From: Mycetocola_B reblochoni | Lineage (GTDB): Bacteria > Actinomycetota > Actinomycetes > Actinomycetales > Microbacteriaceae | NCBI RefSeq assembly: GCF_003667525.1 | Contig: NZ_RCUW01000013.1 | Coordinates: 7,850-71,849 of the forward strand | Direction: 5' to 3' | Length of the DNA: 64,000 nucleotides | In this document: positions 35,857 through 44,964 of the stretch, piece by piece | Position numbering within the stretch: the stretch's first letter is position 1 | How the letters are laid out: each line of letters starts with the position of its first letter | Notes under the pieces: model-generated | Database searches by the model: none | What the model was told of the DNA's origin: nothing | Seen by the model: the letters and a program-made list of their open reading frames with translations, nothing else | Position numbers and translations under genes: made by a program

Positions 35857-36570
35857 ATGACTCTGATCGAGGACCCGGTGGCCACCGCGCCGCCACGCGC
35901 CGTTCCGCGGCCGACCGTCGCCGCGCTCAGCTTCCCGGGAGCGCTGGTGGACACCGGCGCCGCGCTCGAGAACGCGATCATGGACGTGTACTACGAGTCG
36001 CCGCTCCTGACGGTCTTCGGCAGCCCCGACGAGGTCAAGGCGGTCATCAGGGCCGGCGCGGAGCGGACCTCCCTGTCGCTGATCCGCAGTCTGACGCGGA
36101 GCGAGGACCACGCGCGCCGCATCCACGCCGCCGTCGAGCAGGCCTACCGCCGTCGCGTCCTCGCGGCCGCGGCGCGGCCGGGAGCCGTCGCGCTCATCGA
36201 GCGGGCGAAAGACGCCGCGCTCAGCGTGGTGCTCACCACCCACCTGAGCAGGGCCAACAGGGAGGCGCTGCTCGACCACCTCGGCTGGCGCGGCCTCGCC
36301 GACCTGCTGCTCGGCCCCGACGAGGCCGGTCGGCCGGCCCCCGCCCCCGACCTGGCGCTCACCGCGCTGCTGCGCGCCGGAGGGGCGGACGTCGCCGAGC
36401 TCCTCGTCGTCGCGGCCACGCCCGCGGAGGTCGCTGCGGGGGTGCACGCGGGCAGCGCACGGGTGATCGGGGTCTCGGCCGACACGGAGACCGCCGCGCG
36501 GCTCGCGCGGGCGGGCGCGCACGCGGTCGTCTCCGACCTCGCGGGGGTTCCCGCGGTCGCGGGCGTCTGA
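35857..36570 (+). CDS. Degenerate HAD-superfamily protein (phosphonatase-like fold without catalytic Asp)
   Basis: This 237-residue protein follows the order of phosphonatase-like HAD hydrolases. ALSFPGALVDTGAALENA stands at motif I, where DxxGTLVDT is expected. A helical cap follows, then VVLTTHLSRANREALLDHLGW at motif II, LLVVAATPAEVAAGVHAG at motif IV (GDTxxDVxAG expected) and VIGVSADTETAARLARAGAHAVVSDLAGVP at the end. The nucleophile and acid Asp of motif I are Ser25 and Pro27, and the GD of motif IV is Ala-Ala, so it should be inactive. GGGGAG precedes the ATG; a TTG lies one codon upstream. Confidence 0.65.
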   Translation: MTLIEDPVATAPPRAVPRPTVAALSFPGALVDTGAALENAIMDVYYESPLLTVFGSPDEVKAVIRAGAERTSLSLIRSLTRSEDHARRIHAAVEQAYRRRVLAAAARPGAVALIERAKDAALSVVLTTHLSRANREALLDHLGWRGLADLLLGPDEAGRPAPAPDLALTALLRAGGADVAELLVVAATPAEVAAGVHAGSARVIGVSADTETAARLARAGAHAVVSDLAGVPAVAGV

Positions 36571-36638
36571 CGCGGCGTTCCCGGCGGTCTAGGCTCGGGG
36601 AGGCGGCACGGTGCTCGCCGACCGTCCGAAGGAGCCGC

Positions 36639-37409
36639 ATGCCCGCCCGCCCCCGCTCGTCCTGGCTCGTCTACCTGCTGATCGGCATGGCCGCCGGCGT
36701 GCTCTCCGGGCTGTTCGGCGTCGGCGGGGGCATCCTCATCGTGCCCGCGCTGCTCGCGTTCGCCGGCTTCGACCAGCGTTTGGCGGCGGGGACCTCGCTC
36801 GCCGCGATCATCCCGATGTCTTTGAGCGGTGTCGTCGGCTACGCGCTCGGCGGGCACGTGGACGTCCTCGCCGCCCTCCTGCTCGTGGCGGGCTCGGTCG
36901 GCGGTGCGCAGCTCGGCAGCGTCCTGCTGTCGCGGCTGCCCAAGCGGGTGCTGCAGCTGTGCTTCATCGTGTTCATCCTCGTCGTCATCGTCTCGCTGTT
37001 CCTCGTCGTGCCCGCACGCGACTCCGACATCGGCATGACCCCGCTGCTGGGTGCCGCCCTCGTCCTGCTCGGTCTGGTCACCGGGGTTCTCTCGGGGATC
37101 CTCGGGATCGGCGGCGGGATCATCATCGTCCCGGTCCTGATCATGGTGTTCGGCGCGAGCGACCTCGTCGCGAAGGGCACCTCGCTGCTGATGATGGTGC
37201 CGACCGCCCTGTCAGGGACGATCGGCAACGTCGTGCGGCGCACGGTGGACGTGCCCGCCGCGGCGGTCGTGGGCGTCTCGGCCGCGCTGACGACCCAGCT
37301 CGGCGTGCTCGGCGCGCAGGCGCTGTCCCCGCGGGCGGCGTCGATCGTGTTCGCCGTGTTCCTCATGGGGATCGCCGTGTTCCAGATCCGGCGATTCCGC
37401 CGCGGCTGA
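36639..37409 (+). CDS. TauE/SafE family sulfite/anion exporter
   Basis: This 256-residue protein has eight membrane helices in two homologous halves. Each half begins with a glycine-rich hairpin (GVLSGLFGVGGGILIVPALL, GVLSGILGIGGGIIIVPVLI) and then a (G)TSL motif (AAGTSLAAIIP, AKGTSLLMMVP). Members export sulfite, sulfoacetate or related anions; the substrate is unknown here. GAAGGAG precedes the ATG at 36639. Confidence 0.92.
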   Translation: MPARPRSSWLVYLLIGMAAGVLSGLFGVGGGILIVPALLAFAGFDQRLAAGTSLAAIIPMSLSGVVGYALGGHVDVLAALLLVAGSVGGAQLGSVLLSRLPKRVLQLCFIVFILVVIVSLFLVVPARDSDIGMTPLLGAALVLLGLVTGVLSGILGIGGGIIIVPVLIMVFGASDLVAKGTSLLMMVPTALSGTIGNVVRRTVDVPAAAVVGVSAALTTQLGVLGAQALSPRAASIVFAVFLMGIAVFQIRRFRRG

Positions 37410-37473
37410 CGTCGGCGGCCCCGACGGTCGCCCCCCGGCGTGGCACGACGCGCGCTCCTGGGATACTAGGCGG

Positions 37474-38775
37474 ATGAGCGTCTGGGTTGGGTCCGCGGTG
37501 CACGGCGGCGAGGGGGACGCGCTCCTCCGGCTCGACGGCGCCGATCGGGACGGCACCCTCACCCCCGTCCTCCCGGGACGGGACGACGTCCTCCGCGGGG
37601 TCGTCCCCCATCCGGTGCGCCCGCTCCTTCACCTGGTCTGGCGTCAGCCCGACGGCGGGCTGCTGCTCGAGGCCGTGGGCACCGCCGACGGCCCCCGTCC
37701 GCGCCCGGCCGGGCGGCTGGCCCTCGGCGCCGGTGCCGGTCGGCGACCGGCTGCCGCCACCGAGGGAGAGGACGAGGGACCCGTTCGCGGCCTCGTCTCC
37801 CGGGCAGGGTCGCTTCTGGTCGCCGCGGGCCACGCCGGGCTGGTCCGCGTCCCGCTCGGCGAGGACGGGCTCTGGCGCGACGGGGTGCGCGCGCGCTCCG
37901 CCCCCGAGCCCCGGGACCCGTACGCGGGCCGCGGAACCTCCCTCGCGTGGGCGGAGCGGAACGTGAGGAGCGAGGAGCGCGAGCCGGACATCGACCCCGC
38001 CGCGATCGCCGCCGCGCTGGGAGCGGAGCGCTCCCTCGGCGGCGCGGCGCGGCAGCAGGGCGACCTCCTCTCCGGGCTCCTGGACCGGGCGGGCGTCTCC
38101 GTCGGCCCGGACGGCAGGCTCGCGGCGGCGACCGCCACGGAGGAGGCCGAAGCCGTCCCCGAGCGCGACAGCGATGTGGCCGACGTCGCCGCGCTCCCGG
38201 ACGGGCGCGTGCTCAGCACCGACAGGGGCAGGGACACCGTCCGGCTCTGGCTGCCCGTCGGCGACGGGTTCGCCCTCGGCGCGGAGTGCGTCCTCCCCTT
38301 CGGCAGCCGCCCGTCCGCGATCGTGCCGCACCCGAGCGGTCACGTGTACGTGGTCGCCGAGGCGGAGTCCCGGCTCGCGGTGCTCGTGCTCCGCGGCGAC
38401 GAGCTGCGACTGCACGCCCTGGTGCCGCTGCTCAGCGACGGCGCCGAGAGCGGGGACAGGGTGAGCGCCCTCGCCCTCGGCCCCGGCGCGCGGTCGGTGC
38501 ACGCGGCGGTTGCGGGGAGCGGCCGGCTGTCCTCCCTCGCGATCGGCGGCGACGGCTCCGCTCTCCGGCCGGTCGGCGACGAGGCCGTCGCCGGACGACG
38601 ACCCCTCGGTCTCACCCTCGACGGTCGTGAGCTCCTGCTCGCCTCCGGCGACGACGGCTCCGTCACCGCTCACGGTGTGGGACGCTCCGGCGCGGCGTCG
38701 GCTGAGCTGCGGCGCTGGCCGGTCCCGGCCGCCGAGCTCGTCGTGCCCGCCCCGCCCGGCACTGTGCCATCCTGA
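37474..38775 (+). CDS. Lactonase/YncE-like beta-propeller protein
   Basis: This 433-residue soluble protein is mostly beta strand with repeated blades: VADVAALPDGRVLSTDRGRD, SRPSAIVPHPSGHVYVVAEA, and GRRPLGLTLDGRELLLASGD. The pattern resembles 6-phosphogluconolactonase-type (PF10282) and YVTN propellers. A Glu/Ala-rich insert (about 160-215) divides the blades. No signal peptide is seen, so it is cytoplasmic. Lactonase activity is a guess from fold only, since active-site His/Glu positions could not be confirmed. Confidence 0.6.
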   Translation: MSVWVGSAVHGGEGDALLRLDGADRDGTLTPVLPGRDDVLRGVVPHPVRPLLHLVWRQPDGGLLLEAVGTADGPRPRPAGRLALGAGAGRRPAAATEGEDEGPVRGLVSRAGSLLVAAGHAGLVRVPLGEDGLWRDGVRARSAPEPRDPYAGRGTSLAWAERNVRSEEREPDIDPAAIAAALGAERSLGGAARQQGDLLSGLLDRAGVSVGPDGRLAAATATEEAEAVPERDSDVADVAALPDGRVLSTDRGRDTVRLWLPVGDGFALGAECVLPFGSRPSAIVPHPSGHVYVVAEAESRLAVLVLRGDELRLHALVPLLSDGAESGDRVSALALGPGARSVHAAVAGSGRLSSLAIGGDGSALRPVGDEAVAGRRPLGLTLDGRELLLASGDDGSVTAHGVGRSGAASAELRRWPVPAAELVVPAPPGTVPS

Positions 38776-38809
38776 GGGTGCGCCACATCAGCCAGCCCCC
38801 GGAGGTGCC

Positions 38810-39451
38810 ATGCTCGACCGTCCCGCCGCCGTCCCGTTGATCGGCTCCGCCGTCCGGCTCGACCCCCTCGCCGACGCCGACGCCGAGCCGCTGTTCGCGG
38901 CCATCTGCTTCCCCGAGGTCTTCACCGGGGGCTACGCGGGCGGGCCCGGCGCACGGCCGGACACGGTCGACGGCTTCCGGAGCATGATGGACGGCTACCT
39001 TCGGCGAGGCGGCGAGAACATCGTCTTCACGGTGCGCCTGATCGGCGGCCCCGACGACGGTGCCGTCGTCGGGACGACGAGCCTCGGCCACATCGACCCG
39101 GCCAACGAGCTGTTGCACCTGGGCTGGACCGCCTACGCGCCGGCCGTCTGGGGCACGGTCGTCAACGCCGAGACGAAGCGCCTGCTGATCCGGCACGTCT
39201 TCGACGCGGGCTACGGTCGCGTCCACATCCAGGCCGACTCCCGCAACGAGCGCTCCCGTCGGGCGATCGAGCGTCTCGGCGCCCAGTTCGAGGGCGTGCT
39301 GCGTCGCCAGCAGCGCCGGGCGGACGGCAGCTGGAGGGACACCGCCGTGTACTCGATCCTCGCCGCCGAGTGGCCGGGCATCGAGCTGCGCCTCGACGAA
39401 CGGATCGCGGCCGCCGTGCGCCCCGTCGTCCTCGGCGAGGCCAGGGCCTGA
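38810..39451 (+). CDS. GNAT-family N-acetyltransferase (RimJ/RimL-like)
   Basis: This 213-residue acetyltransferase opens with VRLDPLADADAEPLFAAI. Its core has VGTTSLGHIDPANELLHLGW, WGTVVNAETKRLLIRHVFDAGYGRVHIQADSRNERSRRAIERLGAQFEGVLR (acetyl-CoA binding) and YSILAAEWP. This is the layout of RimL-type enzymes that acetylate N-termini or small amines. GGAGG precedes the ATG at 38810. Acceptor unknown. Confidence 0.88.
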   Translation: MLDRPAAVPLIGSAVRLDPLADADAEPLFAAICFPEVFTGGYAGGPGARPDTVDGFRSMMDGYLRRGGENIVFTVRLIGGPDDGAVVGTTSLGHIDPANELLHLGWTAYAPAVWGTVVNAETKRLLIRHVFDAGYGRVHIQADSRNERSRRAIERLGAQFEGVLRRQQRRADGSWRDTAVYSILAAEWPGIELRLDERIAAAVRPVVLGEARA

Positions 39452-39461
39452 GTCGTTCGCG

Positions 39462-40193
39462 GTGGCTGACGAGGACGGCTCGATGAGCGGGAGCGGGAGC
39501 GGGAAGGCGCGGAGGGGGCCCGAGCGCCGCCTCGGCCTCACCCCCGCGCGCATTATCGACGCGGCCAGGGAGCTGTCGCACGGTCGCGGCCTCAACTCGT
39601 GGACGATCAGGGACCTCGCCGCCGCCCTCGACGTCGCGCCCTCGGTGATCTACCACCATGTCGGCGGGCGCGATCGCATCGTCCGCGGCGTGGTGGAGCG
39701 GCTGCTGGGCGAGCTCCGGCCGCCGTCGGCCGAGCTGCCGTGGCAGGAGTGGTTCCGCACGTTCTTCTACTCGGCGCGGCCGCTGTTCGCGCCGTACCCG
39801 GGTGTGGCGAAGTGGCTGGTCATGCACGGGCCCACGTTCCCCGGCATCGAGGCGTTCCTCGACGCGGGGATTTCGACCCTGGACCGTGCGGGGTTTCCGC
39901 GGCCTGCGCTGGTCTACGCGATGCTGACCAACTCGGCGATGCTGAGCATCACCAGGAACGATGACCGTCTCGAGGCGGGCGACGACGGGCCGCGCGACCA
40001 CGCCACGATGCGACGGCTCTTCTCCGGGATCGGCGCGGACAGCCCCGGCATCGGCCGGATGATCACCGAGGTGCTCGGGCCGCTGTCGGACGATCCCGAG
40101 GGCGGGGGAGAGGCCATCGACGCGGAGTACTACCGGCTGCTCGTGGAGTCCTTGATCGCCGGTCTGGAGACGCTGCTGCCGACGGAGCGCTAG
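39462..40193 (+). CDS. TetR-family transcriptional regulator
   Basis: This 243-residue protein has a helix-turn-helix LTPARIIDAARELSHGRGLNSWTIRDLAAALDVAPSVIYHHVGGRDRI (about 26-72) of the TetR class and a C-terminal TetR_C domain with VAKWLVMHGPTFPGI. A GTG at 39462 is taken as the start; the ATG at 39483 (MSGSGSG) is an alternative, and neither has a strong ribosome-binding site. The N-terminal Ser-Gly run comes from three GAGCGG units. It lies 10 bp after the GNAT gene and upstream of the iron operon; its target is unknown. Confidence 0.85.
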   Translation: MADEDGSMSGSGSGKARRGPERRLGLTPARIIDAARELSHGRGLNSWTIRDLAAALDVAPSVIYHHVGGRDRIVRGVVERLLGELRPPSAELPWQEWFRTFFYSARPLFAPYPGVAKWLVMHGPTFPGIEAFLDAGISTLDRAGFPRPALVYAMLTNSAMLSITRNDDRLEAGDDGPRDHATMRRLFSGIGADSPGIGRMITEVLGPLSDDPEGGGEAIDAEYYRLLVESLIAGLETLLPTER

Positions 40194-40329
40194 CGAGCCC
40201 CGGCCGTCTGCCGCGCGGCCCGCCGTGCCGGCGGAGCCCGGTCGCCTGCCCGCCTGTGAGCGAGGTCCGTCTCCGTGTGCCCGAGGTGGTGCCCACGGCG
40301 TCGCGCGAGTCCGCGGGCGTGCTCGCGTT

Positions 40330-40348
40330 TTAGGTGAGCCTCACCATA
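40330..40348 (+). promoter_or_regulatory. Iron box (IdeR/DtxR operator) of the iron-uptake operon
   Basis: TTAGGTGAGCCTCACCATA matches the 19-bp IdeR/DtxR consensus (TTAGGTTAGGCTAACCTAA) at about 14 positions, including both conserved TTAGG and ACC cores. A TAGAAT -10 candidate lies at 40362-40367, so a bound repressor would cover the -35. This predicts repression when Fe2+ is plentiful. Confidence 0.8.
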
Positions 40349-40361
40349 AGATGGCGATTAC

Positions 40362-40367
40362 TAGAAT
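40362..40367 (+). promoter_or_regulatory. Candidate -10 element (TAGAAT) of the iron operon
   Basis: TAGAAT lies 14 bp after the iron box and about 52 bp before the GTG start, giving a leader of about 45 bases with GAAAGGA before the start. Confidence 0.5.
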
Positions 40368-40419
40368 GACGTTCGAGTCCGTGCTCGGACACACCCTCCC
40401 TCCTCGAGAAAGGACCGCT

Positions 40420-41448
40420 GTGCCCGCAGCCCCGCGCCATCGCGCACTCCCCCTGAGCGTCGTTGTTGTCGCCGCCGTCACCGTCCTCACCGGATGCTCG
40501 GGCACCGCCGCGAGCAGCCCGGCCACCGCGACGACGGCCGGGACCCGCACGATCGTCAGTGAGTCCGGCACCGCGGAGATCCCGGTCGAGCCGGAGCGTA
40601 TCGTCGCGCTCGACGAGCCCTCGGCGCTCAACCTGTTGAGCATCGGCATCACCCCGGATGTCGTCTTCGACTCATGGCGCACCGCCGCCCCCCGCGCCGT
40701 GCTCGAGGCCGAGGGCATCGAGATCGCCTCGACCACGTCGTTCTACCCGGAGCTGGAAGAGGTCGCCGCGCACGAGCCCGACCTCATCGTGGGCACCGCG
40801 GCGGAGGGGTTCACCGCCGGCCCCGACTACGCCAGCATCGCCCCGCTCGTCGGCGGGCTCTACAACGAGGCCGACGGCCAGCAGATCATCACCGCGTACG
40901 GCGAGTACTTCGACCGCGCCGACGAGGCCGCCCGCGTCAGCGACGTCCTTGACACGCTCGCACAGCGGGCAGCCGACGAGCAGGACGGCGACGGCACATC
41001 GCTGTCGGTCGTCATGTCCTACGCGCAGGAGAACATGCCGCTGCACATGGACGGAGCCAACTCGCTGCACGGCACCATCGCCGATGCGGGCTTCGCCCGT
41101 CCCGCCCTCCAGGATGAGGTCCCCGCCGACGGCAGTGCCTTCGGCGGCTGGACGGTGTTCTCGCCCGAGAAGCTCGCCGAGCAGAACGCCGACGTCCTCG
41201 CCGTCGCGGTCGCCGCCCAGTACAACCGGGAGGGGATCACCGACATGCCGCTCTACCCCTCGCTCACCGCGGTCGAGGACGGGCGCTCGCTCGCCGTCGA
41301 CGGGGACCTGTGGTCGGGCGGCGCCGCGTTCTCCACCTACTGGGTCCTCCGGGACCTCGTGAGCATCGCCTCGGGGCAGGACGAGCCGGGGGTGGTCGGC
41401 GACGACGGCCAGCGCTGGAACGACTTCGCCACCGCGATCGGCGGCTGA
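40420..41448 (+). CDS. FecB/FepB-type iron-siderophore substrate-binding lipoprotein
   Basis: This 342-residue protein has a lipobox VTVLTGC (Cys26), then the cluster-A-II/FecB layout with two lobes. TAEIPVEPERIVALDEPSALNLLSIGI is the standard opening, ELEEVAAHEPDLIVGT closes the first lobe, and ADVLAVAVAAQ and WSGGAAFSTYWVLRDL belong to the second. The GTG at 40420 follows GAAAGGA; earlier in-frame codons would start inside the promoter. It is the only binding protein of the operon and should deliver ferric siderophore to the FecCD/FepC importer. Confidence 0.9.
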   Translation: MPAAPRHRALPLSVVVVAAVTVLTGCSGTAASSPATATTAGTRTIVSESGTAEIPVEPERIVALDEPSALNLLSIGITPDVVFDSWRTAAPRAVLEAEGIEIASTTSFYPELEEVAAHEPDLIVGTAAEGFTAGPDYASIAPLVGGLYNEADGQQIITAYGEYFDRADEAARVSDVLDTLAQRAADEQDGDGTSLSVVMSYAQENMPLHMDGANSLHGTIADAGFARPALQDEVPADGSAFGGWTVFSPEKLAEQNADVLAVAVAAQYNREGITDMPLYPSLTAVEDGRSLAVDGDLWSGGAAFSTYWVLRDLVSIASGQDEPGVVGDDGQRWNDFATAIGG

Positions 41449-41449
41449 C

Positions 41450-43234
41450 ATGGCCGAGCACGCGTCGGCGCCGCGGGACGGAGAGGGGGCGGCACCCGTC
41501 ACCTTCCGTGAACTGGCCGCGCCCGTGCGCGGACGTGTGCTCCTGGCCGGGGCGCTGTCCGCGCTCGGTGCCGTCGGCGGCGTCCTGCCCGTCCTCTTCG
41601 CGATGGACCTCGTTCGCTCGCTCCTCGGGCGGGCGGACGGTGCGGACACGCTCGTGGCGGTCGTCGGCCTCGTCGCCAGCGTCGTCGTGTCGCAGGCGCT
41701 GACGGTCACCGGCTACGGGATCAGCCACCTCGCGGACGCCCGCCTCGCCGAGGAGCTGCGGCTGCGTCAGATCGACCAGGCTCTCCGCCTGCGACTGGAC
41801 TGGTTCGCACGCGCGGGCTCCGGACGGGTCACGAAGGTCATCCAGGCCGACGTGGCCAAGGTCCACCAGCTCATCGCCCACCTCATCCCCGACACGGCCA
41901 ACGGCCTCGTGCGCCCGCTGGCGAGCGTCGTATTGCTGTTCGTCATCGACTGGCGGATCGGGCTCATCGCGCTGATCCCGCTCGCGCTCGCCATCGCGAG
42001 CCTGCCGCTGATGCTCCGGAACATGGCCACGCGCTTCGCGCAGTACAACGCGGCCCTCGCCGACCTGAGCTCCGCCGTGGTCGAGTTCGTCAGGGGCATC
42101 GCGCCGATCAAGGTCTTCGAGGTCTCGGAGCGGGGACACGAGCGGTTCAGCCGCAGTGCCAGGAACCACCACCGCATGTATTCCGAGTGGATGGAGTCGA
42201 CCACGAGGGGCTCGGCGCTGATGATGGCGTTCACCTCCCCCGCCTTCGCGATCGTGGTGTCCGCCGTCGGCGCCTCCCTGCTGATCGTCGCGGGCGCCGA
42301 CCCTCTGCTGCTGCTGCCCGCCGTGCTGCTCAGCGCCAACATCGCCGGCCCGCTCTACCTGATGATGCAGATGACCCAGTTCCTCAGGGAGGCGCGGGGG
42401 GCGGCGGCGAGCATCGTGGACTTCCTCCGGATGCCCGGCCAGCCGGACGGCGACCCGACCGCGCGGCCCGAGGGCTCCGGCGTCGAGCTCGACGCGGTCG
42501 AGTTCCGCTACGCGGACGGGCCGACGGCGCTCGACGGGGTGAGCCTGGAGCTGACGGAGGGGACCGTCACCGCGCTGGTCGGTCCCTCGGGATCGGGAAA
42601 GTCGACCCTGGCGTCCATCGTCCCCCGGCTGCTCGACCCCGATGAGGGCCGCGTCCGGATCGGGGGTGTCGATACGCGTTCCCTCCCCGCCGCGGAGCTG
42701 TACCGCCGGGTCGCCTTCGTGTTCCAGCGGCCGTACCTGCTTCGACTGTCCGTGAGGGACAACATCCGTCTCGCCCGCCCGGACGCCGACGAGGCCCAGG
42801 TGGTCGCCGCCGCCCGGTCCGCGCAGATCCACGAGCGGGTGCTGCGGCTTCCGCGTGGCTACGACACGATCGTCGGCGAGGAGGCGACGCTCTCGGGCGG
42901 CGAGCAGCAGCGGCTGTCCATCGCGAGGGCGATCCTGATGGACGCCCCCGTCCTCGTGCTCGACGAGGCGACCTCCTTCGCGGATCCAGATTCCGAGGCC
43001 GACATCCAGCGTGCGCTCGCGGAGCTCACCCGGGGACGCACCCTGCTTGTGGTCGCCCACCGGCTGCACACCATCGCCTCGGCCGAGCAGATCGCCGTCC
43101 TCGAGCGCGGCGAGCTGGCCGAGCGGGGCACGCACGACCAGTTGCTGGAGCGCGACGGCCTCTACGCACGGATGTGGCGCAGCTATCAGATCGCCAGGGA
43201 CAGGGGCGACGTCCCCGAGGAGGGGGATCGATGA
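41450..43234 (+). CDS. IrtA/YbtP-like ABC exporter-fold half-transporter (iron-siderophore)
   Basis: This 594-residue protein joins a six-helix type IV transmembrane domain (about 20-330) to an ATPase domain. Walker A is VGPSGSGKST, the signature is LSGGEQQRLSIARAIL and Walker B is VLVLDEATS. The pairing with a second half-transporter in an iron operon matches IrtAB and YbtPQ, exporter-fold proteins that import ferric siderophores. There is no siderophore-interacting flavin domain as in mycobacterial IrtA. It starts one base after the binding-protein stop. A role in efflux cannot be excluded. Confidence 0.85.
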   Translation: MAEHASAPRDGEGAAPVTFRELAAPVRGRVLLAGALSALGAVGGVLPVLFAMDLVRSLLGRADGADTLVAVVGLVASVVVSQALTVTGYGISHLADARLAEELRLRQIDQALRLRLDWFARAGSGRVTKVIQADVAKVHQLIAHLIPDTANGLVRPLASVVLLFVIDWRIGLIALIPLALAIASLPLMLRNMATRFAQYNAALADLSSAVVEFVRGIAPIKVFEVSERGHERFSRSARNHHRMYSEWMESTTRGSALMMAFTSPAFAIVVSAVGASLLIVAGADPLLLLPAVLLSANIAGPLYLMMQMTQFLREARGAAASIVDFLRMPGQPDGDPTARPEGSGVELDAVEFRYADGPTALDGVSLELTEGTVTALVGPSGSGKSTLASIVPRLLDPDEGRVRIGGVDTRSLPAAELYRRVAFVFQRPYLLRLSVRDNIRLARPDADEAQVVAAARSAQIHERVLRLPRGYDTIVGEEATLSGGEQQRLSIARAILMDAPVLVLDEATSFADPDSEADIQRALAELTRGRTLLVVAHRLHTIASAEQIAVLERGELAERGTHDQLLERDGLYARMWRSYQIARDRGDVPEEGDR

Positions 43235-44964
43235 TCCGGCGGCTGTACGACATCGCCGACGCCGCGGCCCGACGGAGGCTCGTCGCCTATCTGGCGCTCA
43301 CCGCGATCGCCATCCTGCTCGTCTCGGCCACGCTGGTGCTGGTCATCCCGCTGGTCCGCGCCCTGTTCTCCGCCGACCCCACCGCGGCCGTGCCCGTCAT
43401 CGTGGCCATCGCCGGAACCGGGCTCGCCGCGCTCGCGGTCGACATGGTCAGCACCGTGTACGGCGAGCGCTCCGGCGCGGCACTCATCCTGCGCATGCAC
43501 GAGGTCATCGGTGAGCGCATCATGCGGCTGCCGATCGGCTGGTTCGACGGCGAGCGCATCGGGGCGATCAGCACCCTGACCTCCCGCGGCGTCGCCTTCG
43601 CCGCCAACGCGCCCAACTCGTTCCTGCGCCCGGTGTGGCAGGCGACGGCCGTGCCCCTGATCGTCGCCGTCGCCGTCGTGGTCGTCGACCCCGCCGTCGG
43701 CGCGGCGATGCTGCTCGGCGGCATCGCGGTCGTGCTCGTGTGGAGCGCGGTGCGGCGGAGGGAGGGCCTGCTCCGTCTCCGCTCGGACGAGATGAACGAG
43801 GCGGCGGGTGCACGCGTGCTCGAGTTCGCCTCCGCACAGCCCGCCGTCCGTGCGGCCGGCCCCGACTCGCTGGCCGAGCGTGCCGTGCGTGAGGCCGTCG
43901 CTGCCCAGCGGGCGGCCACGGAGAGGGTCCTCTCCGCGAGCAACCGCGGCATGGCCCTCTACGACCTCGTCGCCTACGGCACGATGCTCGTCGTCGTGGG
44001 GGTGCTGGTCTGGCGCACCGTTCAGGGCGGCCTCGACGGCCCCACCGCGGTGGCGCTTCTGATCCTTCAGGTGGTCGCGACCTGGTTCGCCTCGCACGGG
44101 CTGCCGTTCGGTGAGGGCATCGACACCTCCAACCGCACGCTCGCGCAGATCGACCGGCTGATGACGGCCGAGGTGCTGCCCGAGCCGGACACGCCGGCCG
44201 CGCCGCGGGATGCGGGGGTCGCCTTCGCGGACGTGACCTTCGGCTACCTGCCCGAGCAGCCGGTCCTGAACGGAGTCTCGTTCGAGGCCCCCTCCGGCGG
44301 CATGACGGCGATCGTCGGGCCGTCCGGCTCGGGCAAGAGCACGATCGCCCGGCTCATCGCGCGCTTCGTCGACGTGCAGGCGGGGTCGGTGCGTATCGGC
44401 GGCGTCGACGTGCGCGAGCTCGGCACACGGGCGACCCTCGCCCAGGTGTCGGTCGTGTTCCAGGACGTCTATCTGTTCGAGGACACCCTGCGCGAGAACA
44501 TCAGGCTCGGCCGTCCGGACGCCGACGACGCGGAGGTCGAGGAGGTCGCGCGGCGCGCCGGCGTGTCGGAGATCGCCGACCGTCTGCCCGACGGCCTGGA
44601 CACCCGGGTGGGTGAGAGCGGGGGGACGCTCTCCGGTGGCGAGAGGCAGCGGGTCTCCATCGCCCGCGCGCTCCTGAAGGACGCGCCGATCGTGCTTCTC
44701 GACGAGGCCACGGCGGCGCTGGACGTCGAGAGCGAGGCGCTCATCCAGCGCGGCCTCGCCGAGCTCGCCGGACGGAAGACGCTCATCGTCATCGCCCACC
44801 GGCTGCAGACCATCCGACAGGCCGAACGGATCGTCGTCCTCGACGGCCGGGGCGGGGTCGAGGCGGTCGGCGACCACGCGACGCTCCTGGCGACGAGCCC
44901 GAGCTACGCCCGGTTCTGGACGGAGCGGAGCGGCACCCTCGACTGGCGCATCGATGCGGGGTGA
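43231..44964 (+). CDS. IrtB/YbtQ-like ABC exporter-fold half-transporter
   Basis: This 577-residue partner overlaps the first half-transporter by ATGA. The transmembrane domain (1-320) precedes an ATPase with VGPSGSGKSTIARL, the Q-loop VVFQDVYLFEDTLRENI, LSGGERQRVSIARALLKDAPIVLLDEATAALD and the switch VIAHRLQTI. Both halves have complete nucleotide motifs, so a heterodimer with two competent sites is expected. It overlaps the next gene by 11 bases. Confidence 0.85.
   Translation: MIRRLYDIADAAARRRLVAYLALTAIAILLVSATLVLVIPLVRALFSADPTAAVPVIVAIAGTGLAALAVDMVSTVYGERSGAALILRMHEVIGERIMRLPIGWFDGERIGAISTLTSRGVAFAANAPNSFLRPVWQATAVPLIVAVAVVVVDPAVGAAMLLGGIAVVLVWSAVRRREGLLRLRSDEMNEAAGARVLEFASAQPAVRAAGPDSLAERAVREAVAAQRAATERVLSASNRGMALYDLVAYGTMLVVVGVLVWRTVQGGLDGPTAVALLILQVVATWFASHGLPFGEGIDTSNRTLAQIDRLMTAEVLPEPDTPAAPRDAGVAFADVTFGYLPEQPVLNGVSFEAPSGGMTAIVGPSGSGKSTIARLIARFVDVQAGSVRIGGVDVRELGTRATLAQVSVVFQDVYLFEDTLRENIRLGRPDADDAEVEEVARRAGVSEIADRLPDGLDTRVGESGGTLSGGERQRVSIARALLKDAPIVLLDEATAALDVESEALIQRGLAELAGRKTLIVIAHRLQTIRQAERIVVLDGRGGVEAVGDHATLLATSPSYARFWTERSGTLDWRIDAG

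Noticed and set aside
40225..40419. Upstream start for the iron-binding lipoprotein
   Set aside because: It would run through the iron box and -10 and place the signal peptide and lipobox far from the N-terminus.
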